DNA of 64,000 bases, taken from positions 212,501 through 276,500 of the forward strand of contig JAOTOM010004841.1 in the NCBI GenBank assembly GCA_034440615.1, in the 5' to 3' direction. Positions 12,486-24,165 of this stretch are shown here, in pieces (position 1 is the stretch's first letter; each line of letters opens with the position of its first letter). The notes beneath the pieces are model-generated. The model did not search any database and had not been told where the DNA came from. It saw only the letters and a list, made by a program, of their open reading frames with translations. Both the position numbers and the translations under genes were made by a program. The stretch is from Ashinkailepas kermadecensis. Its lineage: Eukaryota > Arthropoda > Thecostraca > Neolepadidae.

Positions 12486-13599
12486 GTGAGAGAAAGCGAG
12501 AGAGAGAGAGAGAGAGGAGATGGGAGAGAGCCAGTGGGCATAGTCCGGCATACGTTCTGTGATCAGACTCCGGCCAGTTTGCTGTCCAATCCTGCTCCAT
12601 ATAAAGCGTGTGTGGGTCGGCAGCTGGGTGGAGCCATTGCCATTGCATCGTTCGGCACAGCCGTGTGTGTGTGATGTCTGAAGTCGTCCCGTCACTCTCT
12701 CCGATGCTCCTGTCCCGCCGTGCGGGCCGCTCTGCCCACTCTCCGACGGCGCCTGGCGTGCTGTCCGGAGTCCGGCAAGGTCCTCCCCGTCATGGGTAGC
12801 GTCGCTGCATACATGTTGGGCTGGAGTGGTGGTCCTGCTGTCTTCTGTCCGGCCTTTTGCAGCTCGGTTTATCTAAGCTCACTTTTGCTTTTCGTGAGTG
12901 TCTGTACTAATGTTGTTTCGTACTTCAAATTGAGGCGGTTTGTTCGTGGTGTCTCCTCTTGCACAATCCCCAACGCCTGTTCTCTCTCGCCCTTTCCCGG
13001 CCACCTGTTCCTCACGTCCATTGGAAACCACCGTCGCCGCGACCTTCGCCGGGTCGAGGTCGGCCAGGGTCAATCACGTTTTCGCGTGGATGCGCTGGTC
13101 GGCCTCTCAAAGCGGCCTTCTCTTCGCCTGCCGGCGATTGTTCGGTGTTGGGCGATAATTAGGCCGGCACGACACCGGCGTTTTTGCTGAGGTCGTTGCA
13201 GCCGGTTTTTCGGCCTCCTCCCCGTGCTGTTTTGTGGCACCAAGCAGCGTAAAGCTCCTAACGCGGCCCATTGAGCGCCCTCTTCGCTCCATTGGGCGTC
13301 GTGTTGAAAGAGCCCGATCGATCAGCTGTTCAATTGTGTCGCCATGCGAATCGAATACGGTGTGGATGATAACGTAACGTTATTATGGTGATGGCGTATG
13401 TCGCCCAACTGCCGGCAGCCAGCTGGAGCGCTTGGTAACAGCGGGGGGGGGATGGGGAGGGTCGATGATTGGTCGGGTATCTGTCCTGATCGCGACTTCG
13501 GTTGGTTCTGGCCAGTGTTGGATTTGTACTTGGTAATCGTGGATGTGAGATGGCAATGTTGGGGCATCGAATACGGGGAGGGTATTTTTCGTCAAGCCT
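12486..13599. other. No confirmed gene; possible TATA element near 12598
   Basis: CCATATAAAGCG at about 12597 is a fair TATA box and an ATG follows at about 12674, but the short frame ends without a phase-compatible donor to Patronin exon 2. A poly-G run lies at 13442-13451. Promoter status is uncertain. Confidence 0.3.
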
Positions 13600-13775
13600 G
13601 TGACATCAGAACATCAGCTTGCACTTTCCGGTGAATCTTGAGTGCTTCATCTCGGAGCAGTCCATTGTCAAGCATCACTATCCAACTTCGAAATGATAGA
13701 ATGGGAGAATAATTTTCTGGAGATGATGATTGTTTTATCCCAAAAAGTCCAGGAAGATTGTATTTTTCCAACCAT
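13600..13775 (+). repeat. Dispersed repeat, copy 1 (second copy at 39985)
   Basis: Shares CAGCTTGCACTTTCCG-like, AAATGATAGAATGGGAGAA-like and TTTTCTGGAG blocks in the same order with 39985-40160. Unknown interspersed element; no coding capacity. Confidence 0.7.
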
Positions 13776-14175
13776 GGTTCGAACCGCAACATGTATCTTG
13801 ATTGGCCTTTGACGTTGTCCACCTCTGGGCCCATAACATGCGCCATGTCGTGTGCATGGAACCATGCTGTCGTTCCTGATGTGACCCACGTCTTGATCCA
13901 TGCTGTAATCCATGTTTTGGCCATGCTGTGAGACATGCCTTTGCCCACGATGTGACCGATATTGATGTACCCTTGTCTTTCCTCATATCGTGGCCGTGAG
14001 GCCATGGAGCCTCGACGCCATCCTTTGGCGGACCTATGACACGACGGAGAGCATCATGACCTGCCGATGGCACTCGACCTGACGTCAAGTGACCCGTGAG
14101 CCCGGCAGCGGCGGCCAGGCCTGTGCCGTGACCCGGAAGTGACCCGTAAGTGACACGGCGTGTTGTTCGTTTCAG
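13776..14175. other. End of intron 1 upstream of exon 2
   Basis: Contains several ATGCTGT/CATGTTTTGGCC-type short repeats at 13860-13930 and three GTGACCCG-like motifs between 14090 and 14150 ahead of the TTTCAG acceptor. Confidence 0.5.
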
Positions 14176-14274
14176 GCCAAGCAGCGAGCCTCGGTGCGGT
14201 GGCTGGTGGCCAAGGCCTACAACAACCAGGTGCCGAGCAACCTGCGGGACCCCTACTACCGCGACGCCAGCGAT
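14176..14274 (+). CDS. Patronin: Patronin exon 2 (first one found): N-terminal helix
   Basis: Thirty-three codons flanked by a TTTCAG acceptor and a GTGAGT donor, phase 0 at both ends. The product begins AKQRASVRWLVAKAYNNQVP and ends in YYRDASD. This matches the start of arthropod Patronin, where a short Met-initiated leader precedes a near-identical segment. There is no in-frame ATG at the start of this exon, so translation must begin in an upstream exon that I could not identify. The residue order (basic helix, then NNQVP, then an aromatic-Arg-Asp turn) is diagnostic of the family N-terminus, which packs before the CH domain. Confidence 0.95.
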
Positions 14275-14744
14275 GTGAGTGCTCGCGGGGGAAGAGGGGG
14301 GGGGGCGGTGACGCGAGCGATGGCCTCAGGTTCACTTCCTACCACAGCGAGCTATCTGCAGTGCACTGAGAGCAGGTCAAGTAGTTAGACGCCAATAGGT
14401 ATCGGTGCGGCAATGTGGTGTTCTTGTTCGTAATGTTGATGCGTCCTCTTGGGAGCGTGGGCGTGCCCTTGTGGAATTTTTGTTTTGTGAAAAGGCGAAG
14501 CACTCCAACCGCCGCCCGAATATTGGCTAGTGAACGTGTTCGCTTATTTCCAGCGGGTTCGCTCGCTCATAGCCAGCAGTCCCGCCTTTGGTCAGACTTG
14601 TGGCTGGCAGATTTCACTGCCGCCAATTTTGTAGGCAGTGAAAGTTGACATCTGGCGATGTGATGGTGTTAGCCAGATGACAGTGGGGTATGATCCCACT
14701 GTCCTCCGGGTGTGTTGCTATGTGGTGCGTTGCTTCGACTGCAA
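14275..14744. other. Intron 2, start: no gene
   Basis: Poly-G run at about 14298-14306; otherwise unremarkable. Confidence 0.5.
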
Positions 14745-14915
14745 CTCCGTCTAGGAGCTGCGGCAGCTCGGTCCATACCGAGCTGGACTCCTGGTCGTGG
14801 GTTAGAATCCCACAACCGGCGGGATTACCGAGTCCACCCACCAGCCGGCGTGAGAGGTTGGCGACACCATGTGACACAGCAGTTGATTGCATGGTAAAAG
14901 ACCCCAAGTACCACC
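14745..14915 (+). mobile_element. SINE-B copy
   Basis: tRNA-like head with GGTCGTGGGTTAGAATCCCA (B-box-like), then the shared core GGCGTGAGAGGTTGGCGACA and the CATGTGACxxAGC block. The 3' end is degraded (ATGGTAAAAGACCCC). Confidence 0.75.
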
Positions 14916-14949
14916 ACCACCGGCAACTCTGTCAACTCTGTCAAATTTC

Positions 14950-15020
14950 GACGTTACGGGCGCAATATGAACATGGTAGTCGAGGCGCCCCAAAGCCCAA
15001 ATGACCAACTAACGATGCCC
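14950..15020 (+). mobile_element. Isolated SINE 3' tail module
   Basis: TTACGGGCGCAATATGAAC then GTCGAGGCGCCCCAAAGCCC and AAATGACCAACTAAC; diverged version of the module at 9406. Confidence 0.55.
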
Positions 15021-15849
15021 CACATCAAAATTGCGCCGTGCCTGATACCGACGGTCCGTGGTCCGTTCTGCGGCCGGGGAGCTCAGCTGGAGCTCTGCTC
15101 TGCTCAGCTGGAGCTCTGCTCTGCTCAGCTGGAGCTCAGCTGTGCTCTGCTGTGTTGCTTAGAGGGGACTGCTGTGTTTCTGCTGCTGACTGCTGTGCTG
15201 CTGTTTCTGCTGTGTTTCAAGTTTGTAGGAAACTAGTTGAAACCAGGCACGAAGTTCCATTCATTGGCATGCAAAATAAGAATAGAGTAAAATAGCACTC
15301 CTCTATCTCCCGTAAGACGTTCTCAACTGACTTGATGAAGAAGTGAATTTCGTAATCCCAACCTCTCATCGCTGGCATGGCGTCTAGTTTTCGACACGGT
15401 CCGGTGACACTGCGTCAGTTGACCCCCCCCCTGGTCACGAGGTGGCGCCCCCTCCTGGTCACGAAGTAGCGCCGAGCGCTCAGGGCAGCAAGGTCCGGCG
15501 CCGCACCTCCCACCCACAATGTCATATCTGTGATGTTCTGTGATGTTCTGTCATATCTGTGATGTGATGTGAAGTGTCGCCGGAGGTTTAATAACAACCG
15601 CAGTTGGACACCGAAATAGATGTCATCTATTTGTTCAGGCTTAGGCGGCACCGCGTGTATTGCCTCGCTGCGCCTGCCCTCAACGAAACTGATCACCGAT
15701 GCTTGGCTTTCGAACGTCCTTGTGTGAAATTATACCTGTGAAATAATACATTATGTTTGTAGTCAGTGGTACCTAATTATTAGCTTCATTAGTTTATTAG
15801 TGGAATATATTTATTTATAAATAAGAAAGTTTAGTTTCTGTATCAAATT
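15021..15849. other. No gene; short 22-bp tandem repeat at 15078-15140
   Basis: Three copies of AGCTGGAGCTCTGCTCTGCTC at 15078-15140. A short tandem TGATGTTCTGTCATATCTG repeat lies near 15520-15565. Nothing else. Confidence 0.6.
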
Positions 15850-15881
15850 ATGTTACATGTGTATATATATGTATATATATG

Positions 15882-15933
<52 letters not shown>

Positions 15934-15936
15934 CAT
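15850..15936. repeat. (TA)n-rich microsatellite
   Basis: TGTATATATA units followed by pure TA. Confidence 0.9.
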
Positions 15937-16837
15937 ATTGCTGGCGTCACATGGCACACCTAATGACCATTGGTATCGTTTCCGTTGCTCTCGTTTCAGT
16001 TTGCACCTTTGATAAGCATGCGGTTGTGTTGAGCCCGTTTTCTCTGGCCGCTATGAGCGGCAGATAGTGTCCGGTGTGTGATAGCTGGTCAGTGTGTGAC
16101 CTGATTCGTGCCCACGGTAGCGATATCTCGATGAAAAGCCACTTTCTTGCGGGCTTGTTTTGCCGCTGTGGGCGTGGCGTTGCTCGAGATGCAGCGCCGG
16201 GCCGGTCGAACGACAGGCGAGGGCCACCCGGACAGTTGCAGAGACCCGCCCAGTTCGCCGGCCGGGGAAGGGCAGCTAATGAACAACAGGCGAGGGCCAC
16301 CCGAGCAGTTGCAGAGACCCGCCCGGTCCGCTGGTCAGGGGAGGGCAGTCAATTGGTCTCATGTCGGGAATGCATCACGAACACTGGTGTGGCGGACTGC
16401 CTTCAGCTTCTTGTTCCCGTGCGTTGTGCCCGTGTAAGGTCATTTCTGGGAGTGTGACGGCCGGTGTGTGTGACGGTCGATGCGTCTGGTGCCCGGTTTG
16501 TCTGACGGTCGGCGATATCGATGCAATGCTGTGGTATCGGTTCGCTACGTATCGTATCGTATCCGTTCGCTACGTCGGTCGCTTCGCCCGTCCGCTGTAG
16601 TTGTCACGCCGTGAAGCCCGAGTGCACCTGAACACATTCCTGACCAACTGACAAGTTCTTGAGTATCTAACCGCATTATAATGAGCGTACGGATAAAAAT
16701 GCAATCTCACGCTTGACCCAAACGTTATCGTCGGGTTCTGATCACTGCACGCACACTGACTGTGTCGCACGCACACTGTGCTGACCCCGTCACGGCGTCA
16801 CATGGTCACAGTGTCGGGGTTACGGTGCCGGTCACAG
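15937..16837. other. No gene seen
   Basis: Contains an imperfect direct duplication of about 80 bases (GGCGAGGGCCACCCGGACAG near 16218 and again near 16290). No coding homology. Confidence 0.5.
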
Positions 16838-18380
16838 TGTCAGTCACGGTGGCGGTCGCAGTGTCGGGGTCACGTTGGCCGTCACAGTGGCGGTCACAGT
16901 GTCAGTCACGGTGGCGGTCGCAGTGTCAGTCACGGTGGCGGTCACAGTGTCAGTCACGGTGGCGGTCACAGTGTCAGTCACGGTGGCGGTCACAGTGTCA
17001 GTCACGGTGGCGGTCACAGTGTCAGTCACGGTGGCGGTCAGTGTCAGTCACGGTGGCGGTCACAGTGTCAGTCACGGTGGCGGTCACAGTGTCAGTCACG
17101 GTGGCGGTCACAGTGTCGTCACGGTGGCGGTCGCAGTGTCAGTCACGGTGGCGGTCGAGTGTCAGTCACGGTGGCGGTCACAGTGTCAGTCACGGTGGCG
17201 GTCACAGTGTCAGTCGCGGTGGCGGTCAGTGTCAGTCACGGTGGCGGTCGCAGTGTCAGTCACGGTGGCGGTCACAGTGTCAGTCACGGTGGCGGTCACG
17301 GTGGCGGTCGCAGTGTCAGTCACGGTGGCGGTCACAGTGTCAGTCACGGTGGCGGTCGCAGTGCGGTCGCAGTGTCAGTCACGGTGGCGGTCACAGTGGC
17401 GGTCACGGTGGCGGTCGCAGTGTCAGTCACGGTGGCGGTCGCAGTGTCAGTCACGGTGGCGGTCACAGTGTCAGTCACGGTGGCGGTCGCAGTGTCAGTC
17501 ACGGTGGCGGTCACGGTGGCGGTCGCATTGTCAGTCACGGTGGCGGTCGCAGTGTCAGTCACGGTGGCGGTCGCAGTGTCAGTCACGGTGGCGGTCACAG
17601 TGTCAGTCACGGTGGCGGTCACAGTGTCAGTCACGGTGGCGGTCACAGTGTCAATCACGGTGGCGGTCACAGTGTCAATCACGGTGGCGGTCACAGTGTC
17701 AGTCACGGTGGCGGTCACAGTGTCAGTCACGGTGGCGGTCACAGTGTCAGTCACGGTGGCGGTCACAGTGTCAATCACGGTGGCGGTCACAGTGTCAATC
17801 ACGGTGGCGGTCACAGTGTCAATCACGGTGGCGGTCACAGTGTCATCACGGTGGCGGTCACAGTGTCAGTCACGGTGGCGGTCACAGTGTCAGTCACGGT
17901 GGCGGTCACAGTGTCAGTCACGGTGGCGGTCGCAGTGTCAGTCACGGTGGCGGTCACAGTGTCAGTCACGGTGGCGGTCGCAGTGTCAGTCACGGTGGCG
18001 GTCACAGTGGCGGTCACGGTGGCGGTCGCAGTGTCGGGGTCACGGTGGCGGTCACAGTGTCGGTCACGGTGGCGGTCGCAGTGTCAGTCGCGGTGGCCGT
18101 CGCAGTGTCGGTCACGGTGGCGGTCACAGTGTCAGTCACGGTGGCGGTCACAGTGTCAGTCACGGTGGCGGTCACAGTGTCAGTCACGGTGGCGGTCGCA
18201 GTGTCAGTCACGGTGGCGGTCACAGTGTCAGTCACGGTGGCGGTCACAGTGTCAGTCACGGTGGCGGTCACATTGTCAATCACGGTGGCCGTCACAGTGG
18301 TGGTCACAGTGGTGGTCATGGTGGCGGTCACTGTGGCGGTCACGGTGGGGACACAGTGGCGGTCACGGTGGCGAGTCACA
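16838..18380. repeat. 24-bp minisatellite, about 60 copies (1.5 kb)
   Basis: Unit CAGTGTCAGTCACGGTGGCG then GTCA. Variants include CGCAGTG, CAATCACGG and half-units. The unit length is a multiple of three without stops, so long frames exist on both strands (up to about 650 codons). They are artefacts. Confidence 0.97.
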
Positions 18381-19147
18381 GTGTCTGGGTTACAGTGCCG
18401 GCGGTCCTCAGCCGACCGGTGGCCGGCCGGGACGGCGGCGGCAGCGCTGCGGTGAGAAGTGGGCGTCTCCCGCCAGATGTCAGCCAACCACCGCCAACTC
18501 CTCTCCACCGACTCCTTCAGCTAACTCTTCTCTCCCTTCGCCAACTCACGGGCGCAGAACGACCAACTTAGTCAACGCGCCCCCAAACAAAGCTACAACC
18601 AAACTCCCCTCCCATTTCGCGATATCCAAAACGTTAACACCTCCGCTGGCTTTCCGACGGCACCTGCTCTCCCGACATCCCCGGTACCCCATCCCCACGG
18701 ACCAGTATGTCGAAATTCTGCAGTGAAGGTGCAAATTGACGCCAAACTAGACAAATGCGTACATCTTGAGTTCGTTTTCTGCTTTTACGTCCATATAAAA
18801 AGGCCTACAGCGATGTCTTCATTTTTGTCCCACACATATTAGATGGAGATGGGCTGAATCCCTTCGATTTCATGTCCTTTTTAGTACTGTCCTTTTTAGT
18901 ACTGTCCTTTTTTAGTACTGTCGGAATACTACTCGTCCCTGCAAATGTATTTGACAGTTTCATTCACACTCGGGTGTAAAAGTTGCGGTTCTATCGACAT
19001 CATGCATGATCAAATTTGAAGAATTGTATTGGCATCCGACGCTCAATGAAAATGAACTTTGACGCAGTGTCGCAGCCGGGCCATCGGTCAGCCCTTCACC
19101 TAATCGCGGTGTGGACGCTCGGCGGGCGGCCGGTGTAACGGCGACAT
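18381..19147. other. No gene seen
   Basis: Short repeats of TTTTTAGTACTGTCC occur three times at about 18877-18925. A SINE-tail-like CAACGCGCCCCCAAAC lies near 18574. Confidence 0.5.
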
Positions 19148-19313
19148 GGGGGACGGAGTGGTCTAGGGGTTAGATGCTCGTCTCACAATCGAAAGGTTGT
19201 GGGTTCGAAGTCTCACCTGTCGCTACTCTTCGCCCGCGACCAATCGGCGTGAGAGATTGGCGACGCTATATGACTCAACGGTCGACGTGTCGTAAAACCA
19301 ATAACCAACCAAC
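19148..19313 (+). mobile_element. SINE-A copy 1, inside a minisatellite
   Basis: Full-length tRNA-derived SINE: GGGGACGGAGTGGTCTAGG (A-box side), GGTTGTGGGTTCGAAGTCTC (B box), core ACCAATCGGCGTGAGAGATT then GGCGACGC, tail GTCGTAAAACCAATAACC. Flanked on both sides by units of the 28-bp array (GCGACATGGG before, GCCGACATGG after). Confidence 0.9.
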
Positions 19314-19640
19314 GCCGACATGGACCGACGCCGGTGTAACAGCGACATGGGCCGACGGCTGGTGTATGGCGACATGGGCCGACGCCGGTGTAACGCCGAC
19401 ATGGGCCGGCGCCGGTGTAACGGCGACATGGGCCGACGGCTGGTGTAACGGCGACATGGGCCGACGGCTGGTGTAACAGCGACATGGGCCGACGGCCGGT
19501 GTAACGCCGACATGGACCGGCGCCGGTGTAACGCCGACATGGACCGGCGGCTGGTGTAACGCCGACATGGGCCGGCGCCGGTGTAACGGCGACATGGGCC
19601 GACGGCTGGTGTAACAGCGACATGGGCCGACGCCGGCGGC
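19314..19640. repeat. 28-bp minisatellite, about 11 copies
   Basis: Unit GGTGTAACGGCGACATGGGC then CGACGGCT, with GGCGCC and GACGCC variants. One unit lies upstream of the SINE at 19148. Confidence 0.95.
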
Positions 19641-20431
19641 GGGCCGTCAATCACGCCTCGCAGCGGGCCACAGATTCGGGCCCCGGGGCGCCGGCGGCGT
19701 GCGACCACATCAATCAGCGTCGCAATCGCAGACAGACAGACAGACGGACAGGTAGACAGATAGACAGACAGACAGTTAGAGAGACCGGCAGATATACATA
19801 ACAGACAAGTAGAGACAGACACACAGAACAAGTCCGACAAGTACAGGTAGCTAATCTAACCGTTTTCAAAGAAGCTCTGTATCATTTGCGTGTTCCTCGC
19901 CTCTATACTTTGTATTGTATGGTACGACTTCGTCATGACTTGACGCTGTTGACTTAATTTATTAGTGGGACGCGTATCCTGTTGACGATTTATGTGAATA
20001 ACTAAGTAGCCAAATAAATAAGCAGACAGAAGTGAACAGTGAACATGGATGCGTTCCGGGTGGACACAGCAACTGATGAGATCGGGCGGCCGTCCGACTA
20101 ACCTCGGAGGTGGGAGCGGCAGTCACAAAATAGCGTTCAGTAGAAGCGGTGACTTCAACGCGGCTCCGCCCTACCGGCCCGACAGCTGTCCGTACACCGA
20201 TATGGAGAGACAGCGCATGTGCCGCGCCTACGGTGTTGTGCAACGCAGTCATTCATGCATGCTGGTGTACGTGTATACACTGTCTGGACATGGTTGGCCG
20301 TGCACGAAGCCTAAACGTGAAGGGATGAAGCATCGTGAAGGTAGTGGAACCATCAGACACCATTGTACAATGTCGATTGCACGTCAATCAGTGTTGCTTC
20401 ACGGCGACCACGGGCGCACAGTCGTCTCAGA
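19641..20431. other. No gene seen
   Basis: (CAGA)n-like tract near 19730-19775. No coding homology recognised. Confidence 0.5.
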
Positions 20432-20645
20432 CTAGGGAGACGACGTCGTCAGTCTGTGCTGATGACGGACGGACCAGGCGTCTGACATTGTCGTCTGTCT
20501 GTGCTGATGACGGACGCACCAGGCGCCTGACGATGTCGTCAGTCTGTGCTGATGACGAACGGACCGGGCGTCTGACGATGTCATGTCGTCTGTCTGTGCT
20601 GATGAACGGACCAGGCGCCTGACGATGTCGTCATGTCGTCTTCTG
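20432..20645. repeat. 45-bp minisatellite, about 4.5 copies
   Basis: Unit GACGATGTCGTCAGTCTGTG then CTGATGACGGACGGACCAGGC, with small deletions in the last copies. Confidence 0.9.
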
Positions 20646-21261
20646 TCTGTGACACCAAGCTGCTGCTGCTTGGCATTTGTCTGGAATTGTCTGGATGGTG
20701 CTATTCCTTCGGAGGGGCGCCACCGAGAAAGCACTTGGAGGGAAGCCTTCGACCGGAGATCCGTTGAGCAGGGGAGGGGAGGTAATGTATTGGAATGCAC
20801 TGAAGGGCATCTTCAGGAGGGCGCCTTTTCCCTCCAAGAAGGCGCCTATTACTCTTCGAGGGTCGCCTCTGGCTGGAACATCCGTTGGTCTGGCGGGGGG
20901 GGGGGGCACGTGCCCCCAGTCTCGCGTGTATCCGCCCGTGCCACGGTGCCTGGATAAATATAGGTTTGGTTTGTCGCTTCACTTCAACTATTTCGTCGCA
21001 CTTTATGGACTAGTGCAGAGTAACCCAGCTTCATATATCCAAGCATTGGTGAGAGGGTGTCTGCTATACAGTCAGCCCAGGCAAGTCGCCGCAGTTAATG
21101 TTGTACAGCCGGTTTAGAAGTGGCCAGTTGAGCGCCCGCCAAATATGGCAGCACGCTGCGGTCAGGACCATCCGCGATCCGTTCGGTCGTGACCGCAAGC
21201 GTCCAGTACAGACACCCGGCACCGGCGAGTGGCGCCGGCGGTCTGACGCTCCGCTGGCGTG
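20646..21261. other. No gene seen
   Basis: Tandem AAGGCGCC-type repeats near 20815-20850 and a poly-G run at about 20897. Nothing else. Confidence 0.5.
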
Positions 21262-21712
21262 CTGCAGTCTCAACGATGTTACGTCACGTCACGATGATGT
21301 TACGTCACGTCACGATGATGTTTTAGCTTTGTGGGATTTCCATTCACGTGTGACTCTCGTACTGTTGCCGCATTCTGGTCCGCTTCGCTCGCTGTGGTCG
21401 TGCGTCGTGTCGTGTGACGTTCTGTGACGTGTTTCGGTGTGTGACGTTTCGTGACGTGTGTCGATGTGTGCTGTTTTGTGACGTGTGTTGATGTGTGCTG
21501 TTTTGTGACGTGTGTTGATGTGTGCTGTTTTGTAACGTGTGACGTGTGCTGTTTTGTGACGCGTGTCGATTTGTGACGTGTGTCAATGTGTGACGTTCTG
21601 TGACTTGTGCCGATGTGTAACGTGCTCCGCTGTGTGACGTGACGTGTGCCGCTGTGTGACGTGACGTGCTCCGCTGTGTGACGTGACGTGTGACGCTGTG
21701 TGACGTTCGCAG
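21262..21712. repeat. TGACGT-rich degenerate repeats ending at the exon 3 acceptor
   Basis: Two copies of GTTACGTCACGTCACGATGAT at 21276-21320, then degenerate GTGTGTTGATGTGTGCTGTT / TTGTGACGTGT units. The last GTGTGACGTTCGCAG is the acceptor itself. Confidence 0.85.
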
Positions 21713-21928
21713 GGCTGCGAGCGGCTCAAGCCGCAGATCGTGCACGCGCTGGCCAACGCCGAGCTGTACTGCTCGTGCCTGGCCAACATCTACGCCGACC
21801 CCAACTACCACAACCTGTCGCACTGGGGCATCATCCAGGCGCTGGCCAGGAAGGGCGTCTACGTGGCCGAGCCCAGCGACGTGGCGCTCACCGAGACCGT
21901 GCTCATCCAGACGGGACCCATCAAAATG
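21713..21928 (+). CDS. Patronin: Patronin exon 3: conserved N-terminal region
   Basis: Seventy-two codons, phase 0 to 0, acceptor TTCGCAG and donor GTGAGT. It encodes residues 34-105 from GCERLKPQI through LANIYADPNYHNLSHWGIIQ to ETVLIQTGPIKM. The insect family pattern ERLKPQI, NA-LYC-LAN-Y-DPNY, HW-IIQ-LARKG and ETVLIQT is kept without gaps. The junctions with exons 2 and 4 keep the family spacing to within one residue. The intron just upstream ends in a TGACGT-rich repeat array rather than a clear polypyrimidine tract. Confidence 0.96.
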
Positions 21929-22505
21929 GTGAGTGCTGCACTGCCAGTGCGCGACAGCGATACTAACGCCATCTTTGGACACACGCCGGCACTGGGTGGG
22001 GGGATGTGAGCGAGTTGCATTCCTGGGCGCGCGGTGCCACGCTATTGTCTTGTATGGTTTCATCTTGTTTGGATATGCCGAGTGGCGAGGTTTAGTCGAC
22101 GTGGTCCAAAGTTCAAATAAATGCTTTGGATATATTGCTGCATCCATAGACTGTATGGCGAGGTATGGACTTCTTCGTACGTCCGCTGTACTATATGGGA
22201 CGAGGAAATGGGCGTTAGTGCGTGCGCTGTCGTTCCTGAAGTCCAGTTTTGTGTTGCTCCTCATACCAGGCTCCAAGAATGTGTAGGAAGGTAGCCCAGG
22301 TAGTCGAGGTAGCTCGTGAGACGTTGTCCGTTAGCCCAGACACACAAGCGTAATATCTAGTAAGTGTAAATTGTGAGAGATTTCTGAGAAATTGTGTGTG
22401 TCTAGCTGGCACGCACCCGAGTTCAGACAAAAGGTCAGACAAGACACGACTCGCTGCTTTGGGCTGGTAATGCATCAGTTGCTCGACACGGACTGTACAT
22501 TCGGG
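21929..22505. other. Intron 3, start: no gene
   Basis: Unremarkable unique-looking sequence; no coding homology. Confidence 0.5.
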
Positions 22506-22790
22506 CTGCGTCCTGCCTCTTCAAATCGCTGTCAAGTCGTCCTCAAATCGCTGTCAAGTCGGCCTCAAATCCCTGTCAAGTCGGCCTCAAATCCATGGCA
22601 AGTCGGCCTCAAATCCATGTCCAGTGGGCCTCAAATTATTGCCAAGTTGGCTGTCGCTGGACGCCACCACATTGGGTGAATAATCGCTGCCAAGTCGGCC
22701 TCAAATCGCTGTCAAGTCGGCCTCAAATCGCTGTCCAGTGGGCCTCAAATCGCTGCCAAGTCGGCTGCCACTGGACGCCATCACGGTGGA
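22506..22790. repeat. 22-bp minisatellite with a higher-order pattern
   Basis: Unit TCAAATCGCTGTCAAGTCGG CC, variants CCATGGCAAG and GTCCAGTGGG. A longer block ending in GGCTGTCGCTGGACGCCA occurs twice (about 22648 and 22763), so the array has a second-level repeat. Confidence 0.9.
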
Positions 22791-22955
22791 CGGCTAATCT
22801 GTGCGGCCGGTGAAACTCGACCGATATACTATCTGTGGGCCAAAGTGCCGCTCGCCACCTCGTGTTGTTGGCGTTCTGGACTTGTGTTTTTGTTGCGCTT
22901 TGTTGCCGATAAACTTTCGGCTGATAGTTGGCCACTTGTGTGTGTGTGTGTGGGT

Positions 22956-24165
22956 TGAGTGGCCGCCTGTGGAGACGGTGGGCTGAGTTGAGTGACAGAA
23001 TGCCGTCTGTGGAGACGGTGTGCTGATTTGAGTGACGGTGGCCGTCTGTGAGACGGGTGGTCGTCTCTGGAGGCGGTGGGGCTGAGTCGAGTGACGGGTG
23101 GCGCTTGAACGGTGCTATTTGAGTGACGGGTGGCCGTCTGTGGAGACGGTGGACTGAGTTGAGTGACGGGTGGCCGTCTGTGGAGACGGTGGGCTGAGTT
23201 GAGTGACGGGTGGCCGTCTGTGGAGACGGTGGACTGATTTGAGTGACGGGTGGCCGTCTGTGGAGACGGTGGACTGAGTTGAGTGACGGGTGGCCGTCTG
23301 TGGAGACGGGGGCTGGTGGAGATGCCGTGTGGACGGTGTGCTGATTTGAGTGACGGGTGGACGTCTGTGGAGACGGTGGACTGATTTGAGTGACGGGTGG
23401 CCGTCTGTGGAGACGGTGGACTGATTTGAGTGACGGGTGGCCGTCTGTGGAGACGGTGGACTGAGTTGAGTGACGGGTGGCCGTCTGTGGAGACGGTGGA
23501 CTGAGTTGAGTGACGGGTGGCCGTCTGTGGAGACAGTGGGCTGAATTGGGTGACGGGTGGCCGTCTGTGGAGACGGTGGACTGAGTTGAGTGACGGGTGG
23601 CCGTCTGTGGAGACGGTGGACTGATTTGAGTGACGGGTGGCCGTCTGTGGAGACGGTGGCGAGTTGGTGTGGAGAGACTGAGTTGAGTGACGGGTGGCCG
23701 TCTGTGGAGACGGTGGGCTGATTTGAGTGACGGGTGGCCGTCTGTGGAGACGGTGTAGGGTGGGTTGGTGACGGGTGGCCGTTGTGGGTGGACTGAGTTG
23801 AGTGACGGGTGGCCGTCTGTGGAGACGGTGGACTGATTTGAGTGACGGGTGGCCGTCTGTGGAGACGGTGCTATTTGAGTGAGTGGGAACGGTGGGCTGA
23901 GTTGGTGACTGGGTTGTGGAGACGGTGGACTGATTGAGTGACGGGTGGCCGTCTGTGGAGACGGTGGACTGAGTTGAGTGACGGGTGGCCGTCTGTGGAG
24001 ACGGTGGGCTGAGTTGAGTGACGGGTGGTCGTCTGTGGAGACGGTGGGCTGAGTTGAGTGACGGGTTGCCGGCCGTCTGTGGAGACGGTGGACTGATTTG
24101 AGTGACGGGTGGACGTCTGTGGAGACGGTGGACTGAGTTGAGTGGCGGGTGGCCGCCTGTGGAGA
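22956..24165. repeat. 40-bp minisatellite, about 29 copies (1.2 kb)
   Basis: Unit GTCTGTGGAGACGGTGGACT then GAGTTGAGTGACGGGTGGCC, alternating with a GATTTGAGTG form. Several units carry deletions (about 23300, 23760, 23870-23930). Confidence 0.97.

Noticed and set aside
12597..12795. Possible first Patronin exon with a TATA box and a short frame from an ATG near 12674
   Set aside because: The frame ends near CGGCAAG|GTCCTC in phase 1, while exon 2 needs phase 0; the residues do not resemble the family leader.
16762..18726. 654-codon open frame and other very long frames over 16762-18726
   Set aside because: They are produced by the 24-bp minisatellite, whose unit is a multiple of three without stops; frames on both strands are open at once and no start or splice context supports them.
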